DNA from: Diphasiastrum complanatum
Lineage: Eukaryota; Streptophyta; Lycopodiopsida; Lycopodiales; Lycopodiaceae
Assembly (NCBI GenBank): GCA_029204225.1
Contig: CM055104.1
Location: forward strand, 54,666,538-54,730,537
Reading direction: 5' to 3'
Length of the DNA stretch: 64,000 nt
Shown in pieces: positions 10,712 through 21,462 of this stretch. A program made the position numbers and the translations under genes. Within the stretch, counting starts at the first letter, position 1. Each line of letters starts with the position of its first letter. Below the pieces are notes generated by a model. That model worked only from the letters and a program-made list of their open reading frames with translations. It did not search any database and was not told the origin of the DNA.

Positions 10712-13700
10712 TCTAGCTTGGTAAATCTAGCATAGATCTATCTATAACTCTAAGAGCCAATCTTAATTTTACAAATGGATCTTTAGGCAATGCCTTGGTG
10801 AGTATATCAGCAATGCAATTTGATGATGAAACATGAATAAGCTTGATCTCCTTTGCTTGCACTTTCTCCCTCACGAAATGATGTGAAATCTCAATGTGCT
10901 TTGTTCAAGCATGGAAGATTGGATTGTTTGCAAGTTGTTGAGCTACTTGATTGTCACAATATATGCATGGAATGTCTTCATCCTTGATCACATGAAGCTC
11001 CTCCAAAAGCCTTTTAAGCCAAAGAACCTCCTTTGTTCTTGTTGTCATAGCTTTATACTCGGATTCTGTTGATGAAAGAGAGATGGTATCTTGCTTTTGG
11101 AAAGGCAAGATATAGCTCCTCCACATAAGAATGTAGCAAATGCACTTATGGATCTTCTATCCATCTTGTCACTTGCAAAACTTGAGTCCGAATATGCTCT
11201 TAAACAAATATTAGTCCTTTCATAAACCATGCCAAAGTCTTTTGTAGCCGAGATGTACCTTAACACCCTTTTGGCACTTTTCCAATGACATATTAATGGA
11301 CTTTGCATGTATTGACTCAATTTGCCAACACAAAAACTAAGATCTGGTCTAGTGATGGTTAAGTATATCAAGGAACCCAATAAACATTCTATAGGTAGTG
11401 ATGTCCTCAAAGGATGCTTCATCACTTTCCTTATAAACTTTTACACTTAGTTCCATGGGAGTTTCAACTCCTTTACAATCAATCATGCCAAATTTTGCTA
11501 AGCTTGATCTAGCATACTTAGATTGACATATGAAAGTAAAATCATCACTTCCAGTGACTTCTATTCCAAGTATAACTTTAAGAAGTCCTAGATCTACCAT
11601 CCTAAATTCACTAGACAAGGAAATTTTTACATCTTTGATGCCATCTAAATCATTTCCTGTGAGTATAATGTCATCAACATATAAAACTAAGATAATTATC
11701 TTTCCATCATTACATTTGTAGTACAATGATGGTTCATAAGAACTTACAACAAATCCAATGGAAATAAGATAGGAATGCAACCTAGAGTACCATGCTCTTG
11801 GTGCTTGCTTGAGTCCATAAAGATTCTTCTTCAAGAAACACACCTTGTCTTCTTCTCCATCTTCGATGAAGCCCTCGGGTTGGCACATGTAGATTTCCTC
11901 TTCCAAGAATCCATTCAAGAAAGCATTTGTCACATCAAGTTGGAAAAGCTCCCATTTGAAATAAGTAGCAAGACATATGATTAATCTAATGGTTACAAGC
12001 TCTGCAATAGGTGCAAAGGTTTCATCATAATCTATACCTTTGACTTTCAAAAAACCTTTTGCTACAAGTCTAGCTTTATACTTATGAATGGAACCGTCTT
12101 GATTATATTTCAATCTATATATCCATTTACAAGTAAGAGGCTTCTTTCCATAAGTGAGATCAACAAGCTTCCAAGTTTGATTTTCCATGAATGCATCAAT
12201 TCTACTTGCATAGCTTTCCTCCAATATTGAGACTTATTTGTTTCCTCAAAACTAGTTGGTTCTTCAAGCATAGTAGTCAAGAAAGTATAAGAGTTGAGTA
12301 GTTGAGAATCTTCCCTTTGCTCCCCTTTGTCACTATAAGTGAGCCTTGATGGCTCAATCCTTGTCCTTGTTGATCTTCTTGGCACCCTTGGACTTTGAGT
12401 AAGTTCCACTTGGTCTTCATCTTCATGAAGCTCCTCCTCGGTCATAGCATGATCTTTGACAAGTTGAGTGTTGTTGGGAGTCACCTTTCCTTTGGCTTGG
12501 AGAGATTCATCAAAAAGTACATCTCTACTTACAACAACTTTCTTGGTAATAGGATCAAATATCTTGTAAGCTTTACTCTTTTCACTATAACCAACAAAGA
12601 CGCCTTTGAATGAAGTGGCATCTTCCTTTTTCCTTGTTTCTAAAAGAATATGTACATAACAAGTACATCCAAAAACTTTCAAATCACTAAGATTTGGCTT
12701 TTTTCCATACAATACTTCATAAGGTGTAAGTCCTTTAATGGCACTATTAGTCAGTCTATTGCATAGAAAGTTTGCACATAAAATAGCCTCTCCCCAAAAT
12801 GAAATAGGAAGGGATGCATCTAATCTCAAAGCTTAAGCACACTCACATAGTGTCCTATTCTTTCTCTAAGCTACTCCATTTTGTTGTGGAGTATATGGGC
12901 AAGAAAACTCTCTCCTAATGCCATTAGTTTCACAAAACTCTTTTATCCAATTGGAGATGTACTCCCCTCCATTATCACTTCTTAATACTTCAAGCTAGTA
13001 TTAAGTTGCTTTTCCACAAGATTTTTGAACTTTACAAAGGACTCAAAAACTTCACTTTTCTTAGACAAGAGATAAACCCAAGAGTATCTTGATCTATCAT
13101 CAATAAAAGTGACATACATAAGAGCTCCACCATTAGATTCATGTGAAAATGAATGAACATCCGAGTGTATAAGGTCAAGAGGAGAGTTAGATCTTGTCAA
13201 AGATCTCTTGAAAGGTAGCTTATGAGATTTGGAGAGTCCACAAGCTTCACAAAGCTTGCCACACTTGGATATGGTTTTGGGAAGTCCACTTGCTAGCTCC
13301 TTTGTCACCATGGTCTCCATAGCTTTGTAGTTAGGACGGCCTAACCTTTTGTGCCATAATTCCACTTGATTGAGCTCCTCCCTTGCCATGTTCACACTTC
13401 CAACCATCACATTAGCATCCAATTTGAAAAACCTCCCTTGCTTGAAACCACTAGCAACACATTTTTCATCTTTCAAGATAAAACATGCTCCATGCTTGAA
13501 ATGTACATCTAATCCACTATCGATAATTTGTCCTACACTCAACAGGTTCTTTGTAATTGAAGGTACATAAAGAACATTGTCTAGATCTACTTTTTTAGAT
13601 GATCCTAGACATAAAGGAATGGATCAAACACCTACAATCTCACATTCTTGATCACTTGCAATGAAGATAAATCTCTTAGAATCATTGTAAGAAAGTAGAT

Positions 13701-13764
13701 TAGAAAAGTAGTCTTTCTGGTGAGTCATGTGGGAGTTTGCCACACTATTAATCCACCAAGTGTC
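10711..13764 (-). pseudogene. Copia-A pol (protease, integrase, RT, RNase H), broken
   Basis: Order on the minus strand is protease, integrase, RT, RNase H, which defines Ty1/copia. The protease site reads NSVA where DSGA is normal, so the catalytic Asp is lost. A stop precedes the protease (13765-13767) and another follows within it. The integrase has its HHCC finger (CEACGLSKSH), the first Asp (LIHSDVH) and the DNGGEY block. The catalytic Glu of the NGVAERKN block is a TAG stop, and a frameshift lies near 12985. RT spans about 12220-11350 with an intact YVDD motif (LYVDDIILTGND). RNase H (11425-10711) keeps ESEYKAM and YCDNQ but has a stop before TKHIE. There are several frameshifts overall. 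The copy could move only if helped in trans. Confidence 0.93.
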
Positions 13765-14665
13765 TTAATTAGTTGTTTGTGGTGAGGATATCATCAAAGA
13801 TAGATTGCATTCTTCCTCCTCCTCAAGCACAAGGTTGTCTTGATTGTCCTTCTCTTGGGCATTCTTCTTCTTGTAGCACTTGGATGCAAAATGTCCCTTT
13901 TTCCCACAAAAGAAACACTTTAGCTTCTTCTTGTCCTTCTTGCTTTTGCCTTTGGAACTTGATGCTCCATCCTTGCTCTCCATCTCCATGTCTTGAGTCT
14001 TCTTGGATGGAAACTTTTTCTTCTTGCCTTTCAAGGAAAAGTTAGCTTTTTCATCACCATCATTCAAAGATAAGGAACTCATCCTACTTTTTATATGAAA
14101 TATTCTACTCTCCTCACAAGCACACTTTGAAGTTTTTCAATACTAGGAAGTGAATCTTGAATAGCAAAGGTTTGAACAAGATTAGAATAATCATCTCCTA
14201 ATGCATTCAAAATGATTTGAACTAACTCATCATCTTTGATCTTATCATCTATAGAAAACTTCTTATTCAAAGATTTGATCCTAAAGACATAATTTTGGGC
14301 ACTTTCACTACTTCCTTTCATGCTTTGAAGAATTTGATTCCTAAGCATGAGTATCCTTGAAGTATTTTTGGATCCATAAATTGCTTTTAATGAATCCCAT
14401 GCCTCTTTGGATGTGGTACAAGATGAGATTTCCTTCAAAAGTTCATTACTTACATTCATTTTTATGCAATGTAATGCAACTCTACAACTCTTTTTGTACT
14501 TTACCAATTCAACACCTTTTTGAGGTTCTACTTCCACTTCAAGTACTATGTCATAAAGATCATGGAGTACAAGCAAAGACTCCATTCGAACTATCCAATT
14601 AGCATAATTAGTGGATGTGAGTCTTTTTCACTAGCTTCAAGCAAAAAACCACTCATTGATGCCAT
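13765..14665 (-). pseudogene. Copia-A gag (nucleocapsid), frameshifted
   Basis: The probable start is the ATG near 14665 on the minus strand, followed within about 20 codons by a frameshift into TSTNYANWIVRMESLL, the usual copia gag opening. The UBN2-like gag body runs to 14091 (KEAWDSLKAIYGS motif). A second frameshift leads to a lysine-rich linker and the CCHC zinc knuckle CFFCGKKGHFASKC, which binds genomic RNA. The frame ends at TTN-stop directly before the protease. At least two frameshifts make it non-functional. Confidence 0.9.
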
Positions 14666-15092
14666 TTTTGAATGTGAAAAGGCACTAGAAACTCTTATGG
14701 TTTCTCTAAGATATCTGAACCTAAAGTCTTCTAGCAATTTGAAAGCTTATAGACTCAATCCTATCACTCATGAACCAATCTAGAATGAACCAATCTAGAA
14801 TGATGGAGATTTAGATTCTAGTCTCAATCTTGCAAAATCACTCCTTAATCTATGATTTTTGGCAATATCTCTCTCAACTTCAACATGCACTCAAAAAATC
14901 AAAGAAACTCATTCAATGCACCTGAATCAAGCTTCAAATCTAATTTTTTGGCTGATCTAATCAAGAACAAATCATAGGAATAGAATCTCTACAGAAAAAG
15001 CTTGATTTGCACTAAAAGTCTCTCAATTTGTGTGTGTGAGTCAAATTATACAAATTTTTGAATTTTCTCAGCCAAAATCGGACCTGTAAGGC

Positions 15093-15104
15093 CTCACACG
15101 TGTG
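15093..15104. promoter_or_regulatory. TCACACGTGTGA palindrome in the Copia-A leader
   Basis: A perfect 12-bp palindrome with a G-box core (CACGTG) inside the untranslated leader. The same motif occurs repeatedly in the LTRs. A regulatory role is inferred only from G-box knowledge. Confidence 0.4.
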
Positions 15105-15255
15105 AAAAGTATTCCTACAGCCCACAACAAGTTCTGGTCCAAAAATTTTGAGTATACCTATCAAATCCAACTCGCTACACAAAAATTAGCTAGTTTCCAA
15201 GAACTTGCTTAGTTTTGGATCAACCCCATCAATGTCAATAATTTCTCTTGTACTT

Positions 15256-15268
15256 GGCTCTGATACCA
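15256..15268 (-). other. Copia-A primer-binding site (tRNA-Met)
   Basis: The minus strand reads TGGTATCAGAGCC immediately after the 5' LTR end. This is the standard Ty1/copia primer site complementary to the initiator tRNA-Met 3' end. Confidence 0.95.
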
Positions 15269-16098
15269 TGTGGAAATCTGCAAAATAGGACTAAGAATGG
15301 ATCCTAAACTGATCCACAAGAGGGATTCCATGTTAGATACAAGTGATCTATCAATCTACACAAGATTTAGATCACTCTACATCAATTCTAGGCATGAAAA
15401 TCTAACAAGAACAATCATTAATGAAGGTAAATGTACTTGCTAGTTTCACACGTGTGAAGACCTGTCAAAGTACGGACTCCAGCCTGAAAACAAAGTACAC
15501 TATGATAGAACCTCAAATCACTCAAAACAAATGAAGACAAATGGAGAGATTGACACAAAATTGCTTCCAAAATCAAGATTGATATTTCATGTAGATTATA
15601 GCCAAATATGTCTCTATATATACATTTCTTGGAGGTTGAGTACTGATCATGCATCAGATATCACACGTGTGAGGATGATTTTTCATATGGTGAATCATCA
15701 TGCAAAATTGACACTTGGATCAAACTTTCTATTTTGAGCACTTTTGGTCCATTTTCCTACTATATGGAGATCTACTTAGAAACTTTTAGAAGTCAAAACT
15801 CGCCTACTTCAGCTTATTCCACATGTGTGAGCTGTCCTCTACACATGGGATGTGACACCTTACCTAAGGATGTGGCTCATGCAATCAATAGATTGATGTC
15901 ATGTGTCCTATGACTAGAAAACTAGTTTTTGGCCTTTTTAGCCACTAGAACTTGAATTAAATCATATGTACAACCTATATGATTATGGTACATGACAAGT
16001 ACACTAATTTCACACGTGGAAACAAGCTCCACACATGTGTAATCATCCTATATACATGGATTTGGCCTTGACCAAGCATAATTTTTGCATTTTTCACA
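15269..16098 (-). repeat. Copia-A 5' LTR
   Basis: 830 bp, about 94% identical by eye to 9869-10700. It contains a perfect 14-bp palindrome TTCACACGTGTGAA at 15445-15458 and further copies near 15661, 15820, 16010 and 16030. Confidence 0.97.
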
Positions 16099-16103
16099 AG
16101 TAT

Positions 16104-17130
16104 GCTGCATTTGTTCCTAATGGAAGGAGTAGGCCTCAAGGAAAGAACATACAAGAGTATCTTCAATGTGGAAACAATATCTTTCTAGAAATGTGATTCT
16201 TCCATGAATTTTTGTTTGAATATGCCAAAAACTATTTATGTGGGTTACTTATATATCTAAATGCTATGAGAATATACCCTTGGATGGTTTGGACGGACTT
16301 AACATTGTAGTATAAGTTGATTATAATGGCTTGGAAACATTCTAAAAGAACTCAGTTATATTACAAGTGCACTTATCAAACAACTTCAAATGGTCTTGGT
16401 CTAAACAAATATTTAGCAAATGGAATACTATCAATAAGGATCTACTTTGCTAATGGAATACTTTTTTAATAGGTAATTGGATTGTTAGACTTGAAGATAG
16501 AACTTGGCGACACATTCGGGGTATACCAATGAGTTTCTCATGCTCACCCACGTGGTGTATCTGGTACTTATCCTTTTTTGAAATGCAATTTATTAAAAGG
16601 ACTAGTGATGTTCATGAGTGAGTTTAAACATTCTTTTAGATACATCGATGATGTATGTTTTATTAATAAATTTCCTGGGGTGGAACACTTTCTCGACAAG
16701 TCACAATAAGGACAATGGATAATCCTTACTGGATTTACCCTTTGGAATTTCTTGAGATTGATCATAGTAACATAGTTGACAATATAGTCAACTTTTAAAC
16801 ATCACAACTTCCTTCGACACAACTACAAGTTTAGTACACTTTTCCAAGTTTGATAAACAAAGAGAGCTACCTTTTCACTTTTTGTAGTATATACATTTGG
16901 CATCCAATAGACCCGTGAATAATTCATACAAAGTTATTATTTCACAAGTCATTGCAGTTATGTAATGTTGTAATAGACAGGTATTTTCTTAAAGAAGTTA
17001 AGACTTTGATTGATTTCTTTAGAAAAATGATTTTCTAAGGGATAGATTATGTCACATCATTAACAAGGTTATAGGTTATGAAGTGTTTTCAAGTTTATCT
17101 TTCAAGCTACCCTATAATATTTAAAGTCTT
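16104..17130 (+). pseudogene. Penelope-like element, RT core (relic)
   Basis: This continues the relic broken by Copia-A. Plus-strand frames show, in order, the RT motif A region CYENIPLDGLDGL (from 16263), the motif B block GIPMSFSCSPTW (from about 16520), and the catalytic box FRYIDDVCFIN (YIDD at 16641-16652). Next are IYPLEFLEID (about 16735) and the thumb block with DKQRELPFHF (about 16852) and SNRPV (16903-16917), followed by SYKVIISQV. This order and spacing match Penelope-like RTs, which are related to telomerase, rather than copia, gypsy or LINE RTs. Frame changes between motifs B and C and many stops show decay. No GIY-YIG endonuclease was recognised downstream. Confidence 0.72.
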
Positions 17131-17135
17131 TTGGT

Positions 17136-17169
17136 GGGTAGTTAGCTTTCGCTCAGGGGGAGCTAACTA
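17136..17169. repeat. Short inverted repeat beside the PLE 3' end
   Basis: TAGTTAGCT at 17139-17147 is complementary to AGCTAACTA at 17161-17169, with a 13-nt loop. Flanking GGG/CCC bases extend the stem across a bulge. It lies between the PLE RT end and the (CT)n tract. Confidence 0.5.
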
Positions 17170-17207
17170 CACCCTAAGCGACTCACTGACTATGGGATGG
17201 TTGGTGG

Positions 17208-17210
<3 letters not shown>

Positions 17211-17286
<76 letters not shown>
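17211..17286. repeat. (CT)n microsatellite, 76 bp
   Basis: A pure CT repeat directly preceding the right PLE flanking repeat. Confidence 0.95.
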
Positions 17287-17289
<3 letters not shown>

Positions 17290-17491
17290 GGATGGTACTT
17301 CATTCTAACCGACTCTAGCATGCTCAGTTTGCAGCTCTACGAAAGCACGCATTATGCAAGTTGGCCTTTTTGCTTAAGTAACCTTGTTAAAACTCATAGT
17401 GTCTTTTAAAACAATAGATGTATGGCAAAGATTTATTCACCCTAAATTTAATGGGCAGGATTCAGTACTAGATGTGGCTTCTTCCACAAGC
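17287..17491. repeat. Right direct repeat flanking the PLE relic
   Basis: Direct-orientation partner of 8388-8607. Homology stops at CACAAGC near 17491. Confidence 0.65.
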
Positions 17492-18096
17492 CAAACCGGA
17501 TGGATTTCGGTAAGCTTAGCCATTTAGCCTTACTGAAGACTATATATACCTCTTATGCTAGTCCTTCTTTCACCATACCAATGACTAAATAGGAGTTTGT
17601 AGCTTGCTTTTTTCTCTTTTTTCAAGCAAGACGATGGATAACTGAATTGGTATGTCTTTTTTGCCTCATGCTCTTTTGTAATATGGCTATGTGATGGATA
17701 CGTATGTATAGATAGATCGTTGGACAACAAGCTATTAGCCACGAGTTACTATAGATTTTTGTAGCATAAGTAAATGTAGGGTCAATGTCTCTCTTGTAGG
17801 CCAGCGTTGGATTTCGAACATGTTATATTGGAATTTGTTGTCAAGTATAATTAGTTTCCATGCAACGATGAAGCGGGGGCCTTTCATGCACTTCTTAGTT
17901 CTCTGTTTGTGATTTGATTGCACTAAGAACTAGCGATGGTCCTACTACATGAATGCTTGTTTTATGTCAACTCTTTTCATATTCCTTTTGTCACTTTACA
18001 AGATATTGAGACAATGATTAACTATGAGAAAGACATTGACATAAAGCTTATGTTAAATTCATTTAACATATGATTTCCATTGATGCAAAACAGGTT
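17492..18096. other. Unassigned sequence
   Basis: No gene, RNA or repeat partner was recognised between the PLE right repeat and the solo LTR. Confidence 0.3.
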
Positions 18097-18101
18097 CAAG
18101 A

Positions 18102-18792
18102 TGTGAAAAGTACAGTACTAAGGACCATAAATGGATCTTTGAATGATCCACAAGGTGATTATATGCTTGTTAAACAATCTATCAGAAACTAGTCATCAGA
18201 AAACAAGATCTAGTTTAGCAGCTTGATAGAAAACAAGTAGAGACAATCAAAGCATTGATCAAATAGTATAATCCAACTCCACATGTGTGGAAATAAGGCT
18301 GTAGCATGGCCTGTAGACAGTGTTTACAAAGTGCCAAAGCTGGGTTTCATTGGAAATCAAGAGTAATCACCATACAATGAGAGGAAACTCGAGTTTCTCC
18401 TTGAGGCTCCAAAAAGTTTCTATCTTCTCACTATGGAGAATGGGAATACATAGTAAAACACACTTCCTTTGCAAAGTTAGGTGAAAATCCAGCATGTAAT
18501 AAGGAAGTAGACTCCACTTTCTTGCCCTAATGTGAAAACCCTAGCCTAGATCCAAGAGTCATGCTTGGTAGGTGCATGGTAGGTACAAATCTCATTATAA
18601 ATCATGGTCTAAATCCTACAAAGTAGGAATCACTACCAAATATACACAACCACTCCTCTTGACTCGTGGTAACCTACTTTAGGTGTGTATGTACAAGTGG
18701 CACTTTGGCCATTCAAGTAACCAACAAACAATATTGACAAAATATACAATATTATACATGGCTAGATTTGCCAATGTAGGCAAATTTTCACA
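18102..18792. mobile_element. Solo LTR related to Copia-A
   Basis: It begins TGTGAAAAGT and ends AATTTTCACA, and is flanked by the 5-bp direct repeat CAAGA at 18097-18101 and 18793-18797. The left end aligns with the Copia-A LTR (shared GGACCA, ATGGATC, TGATCCACAAG and CAATCTATCA blocks), and a CACATGTG motif lies at 18280. There is no internal region, so it most likely arose by LTR-LTR recombination. Confidence 0.88.
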
Positions 18793-18797
18793 CAAGA

Positions 18798-19950
18798 CAG
18801 AATGAATGTATATTGATTCGATTAGGCATACACAATCATATGTGTTTTATGCTTGTACTTTGTCAGGGCTTTCTTGAGCTTCTCCGTCACTGAAGGTACT
18901 CTTTTCAACCTCTCATTTATGTAAACATTACACTTGCTAGTGAAAATTTGCCTGTCGATCATAATGGGAAATGAATGTAAGAAGGTCTTGCTTAATAGAG
19001 AGGAGAATATAGCTTACAATTGTCAAGGTTATGATTTGAGTATTACAATTGGTATTAAAAACCTTGATCACAAGACTAAAATATTTTTATGTGTACTAGT
19101 TAAGAGTACAATTTATACATAAGTATCATGGCATCACTAGAGGAAAATATAGCTACACATATCCAGGTTCAAAAAGCTTACATATCATTTACTAAGAGTT
19201 ATGCTTGAAGGAATGTAGTTTATAAATGAACTAATGATGGGATTACTTTAAACTTTGGCACTGTTGTTTAGTATCATAAAATCCTATGAAAATTGGCTCA
19301 TGACTTGCTATGGATATTCTACCCTAGACTAAAATAAATCTTACCAATGATCCTACTTCGATAAACAAAGTACAATACTTTATGTCTCAAGATAGCACCT
19401 TATTGTGTTATCTGTACCAAAAAGTCTCATAAGCTTTTTTATTAGGTTTCTTTAGGATTGGGCATTCTTGGAACACATGGAGTTGTGCTTGAATGTTGAC
19501 ATCCTTTTTTGATACACGAAGTAGTATGGCATGGAGTTGCCATAATACCATCAAAAATGTACCTACCTAAATCTAATGCTAATGGTTAGTGAGTGTTATG
19601 ACTTTCTAGTAAGCTGGGAGTTTTAAACAAGATTAGGGCTTGGACTTGATGAAAATCATGGATATGCTCATGATGGAATAAATGAGAATACGACCTACAG
19701 AATGCATTCAGTAATTGTCAATGTTAGCATGACGTGGATTCACCCTAATATCAACCTCATGATCCAAACCTAAAATTGCCTTTATGTAGTTCTAATATAC
19801 GGTTAACCTTGAATATGCTAAACTATGATGAGTCTTTGAAGATGGCCAAGTCTTCAATGACTTCAAGTTATTAAACTTAACATTTGAACTTGAAATTATA
19901 ATAGGATTGGTTACCCTTTGTTGGAGATCAGCCAGAAGCCCGTTGTAGAT
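18798..19950. other. Unassigned, probably decayed retroelement DNA
   Basis: Only short frames occur, and no motif was recognised. It may include the missing 5' part (LTR, leader, gag start) of Copia-C, which I could not delimit. Confidence 0.3.
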
Positions 19951-20039
19951 GTTCTTCAAGTAATTGGCTATCTAAGTTATGATTCACCAAGGAGACAACT
20001 GTGGGCTTAATTTCCAATAGGGCTCAAAACGATAGAAGC

Positions 20040-20430
20040 AGAAAAGCTCCAAGCAGTCTACATTGAATCAGAAACAGACTCAAAGTCAAGAACAATCATC
20101 AAATCCACATTTGTCAAAGAAGAAGATGTTTTGCAAGTATTGCAAATGCAATAACCATGAGATCTAGGATTGCCGAATTCTCAAAGTGAAGAATGCAGCC
20201 AAGCAACCTGATCAACAAGCAAATACAGTTACAGCATCTCATGAAGTCGAAATGGGCAAAGGCGCTTTTATGGTCAAAGACAAAAACACGAATTCGGATG
20301 ATTCGTGATTTTTGTATTTTGGAGCTACTCAACATATGACCAATCATCATGAGATTTTCTATTCCTATATGCCTTACAGCACAAAAAAGTATGTTCATTA
20401 TGGAACATAACCTTAGTTGAATCGACATGT
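20040..20430 (+). pseudogene. Copia-C gag zinc knuckle and protease remnant
   Basis: A Q/S-rich linker precedes the knuckle CKYCKCNNHEI, then a stop where Q would be expected, then DCRILK. The protease region retains GATQHMT after a degenerate active site. Family relatives use the same NHEIQDC knuckle; Copia-E in this window has CRYCKRNNHEIQD. The catalytic DSGA motif is not intact. Confidence 0.75.
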
Positions 20431-20469
20431 TATCACATGCGTCACTTGTGAAGTCCTTCTAGACTGAAG

Positions 20470-21462
20470 CTATTTCAACAACAAACTATATTCAGAACAG
20501 ATGTTCTACTAAAGGTCTCTCAGACAAAACACCATTCGAAGTTTGGACAAGTACCAAACCTTTCTTATCAAACTTACGAGTTTTCAGATGTACTACTTAT
20601 GCGCAGATTCCTCATGATCTCAGAAAGAAGCTCGACTTCTAGAGTATCAAATGTATTTTCATCAGCTACACTACCTCGGATCAAGCTTACAAGTTGTTCG
20701 ATCCTATCGTGTTGAAGATATTCACTAGCCGGGATGTCATCTTCATCGAAGATCAGCTTATTGACATCAAAGGAAAAGCAAAGCCCATGTAACCGATTGG
20801 TTTGACTCGTCCGACATATTGAACTTCGAGGTTCCTCAGTTGACTATTCTCATTGAAGGTCCAAGCTCATCCACTTTCGATGAACAACACATCAACGACG
20901 AATTCGAAGATGATGATGTTGCAATTCAGCAACTATAATATGATGAAAATGATCAACTTCCTCTATTTTCCAGAAGGTCATCAAGAACTAGCAGATCACC
21001 TATCAGGTATATCAATGAGTCTGCAACCTACCTTGTTTAGGAGCCAACAACTGTCGAAGAGGCCACTCAGTCAGTCCGATTCCGATCTCTGGAAAAAAGT
21101 TATGGATAAAGAGTATTCATCTCTTATCAAGAACTAGACATGGACGATTGTCAAATTACCTGCTAGCAGAACCATAGTTGATTGCAAATGGATTTTTAAA
21201 TTTAAGTACAAAGCAGATGGAAGCATCGACAGAAGAAAAGTCCAACTTGTCGCTAGAGGTTTTTCTCAGGTATACAACGTCGATTACATTGAGACCTTCA
21301 GTCCAGTAGTCAAGCATTCTTCTATTCGACTTTTATTATCGTTTGCTGCTATAGTAGATTTGGAAATACATCAAATGGATGTATAAACAACATATCTTAA
21401 TGGAGTTATCAAAGATGACATTTACATGGTGCAACCCAAAGGTTATATTATCGAAGGCACAA
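20470..21462 (+). pseudogene. Copia-C integrase tail and RT amino-terminal part
   Basis: The integrase C-terminal region is recognisable from KTPFEVW, LRVF and KCIFISY motifs, so the HHCC finger and DDE core have been deleted between about 20430 and 20470. RT begins near 21090 with KEYSSLIKN, stop, TWTIVKLP, followed by VDCKWIFKFKYKADGS, VARGFSQ and DIYMVQPKGYIIEGT. The frame is then lost at about 21462, where the insertion starts. Several stops interrupt it. Confidence 0.82.

Larger units (their letters stand above)
9869..16098 (-). mobile_element. Copia-A: full-length, inactive Ty1/copia element
   Basis: LTRs at 9869-10700 and 15269-16098 enclose gag-pol on the minus strand. The 5-bp target duplication AGTAT is present at 9864-9868 and 16099-16103. 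A tRNA-Met primer site abuts the 5' LTR, and a purine tract abuts the 3' LTR. The LTRs differ at about 6% of positions by eye, and gag-pol has many lesions. The element sits inside the Penelope-like relic. Confidence 0.97.
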
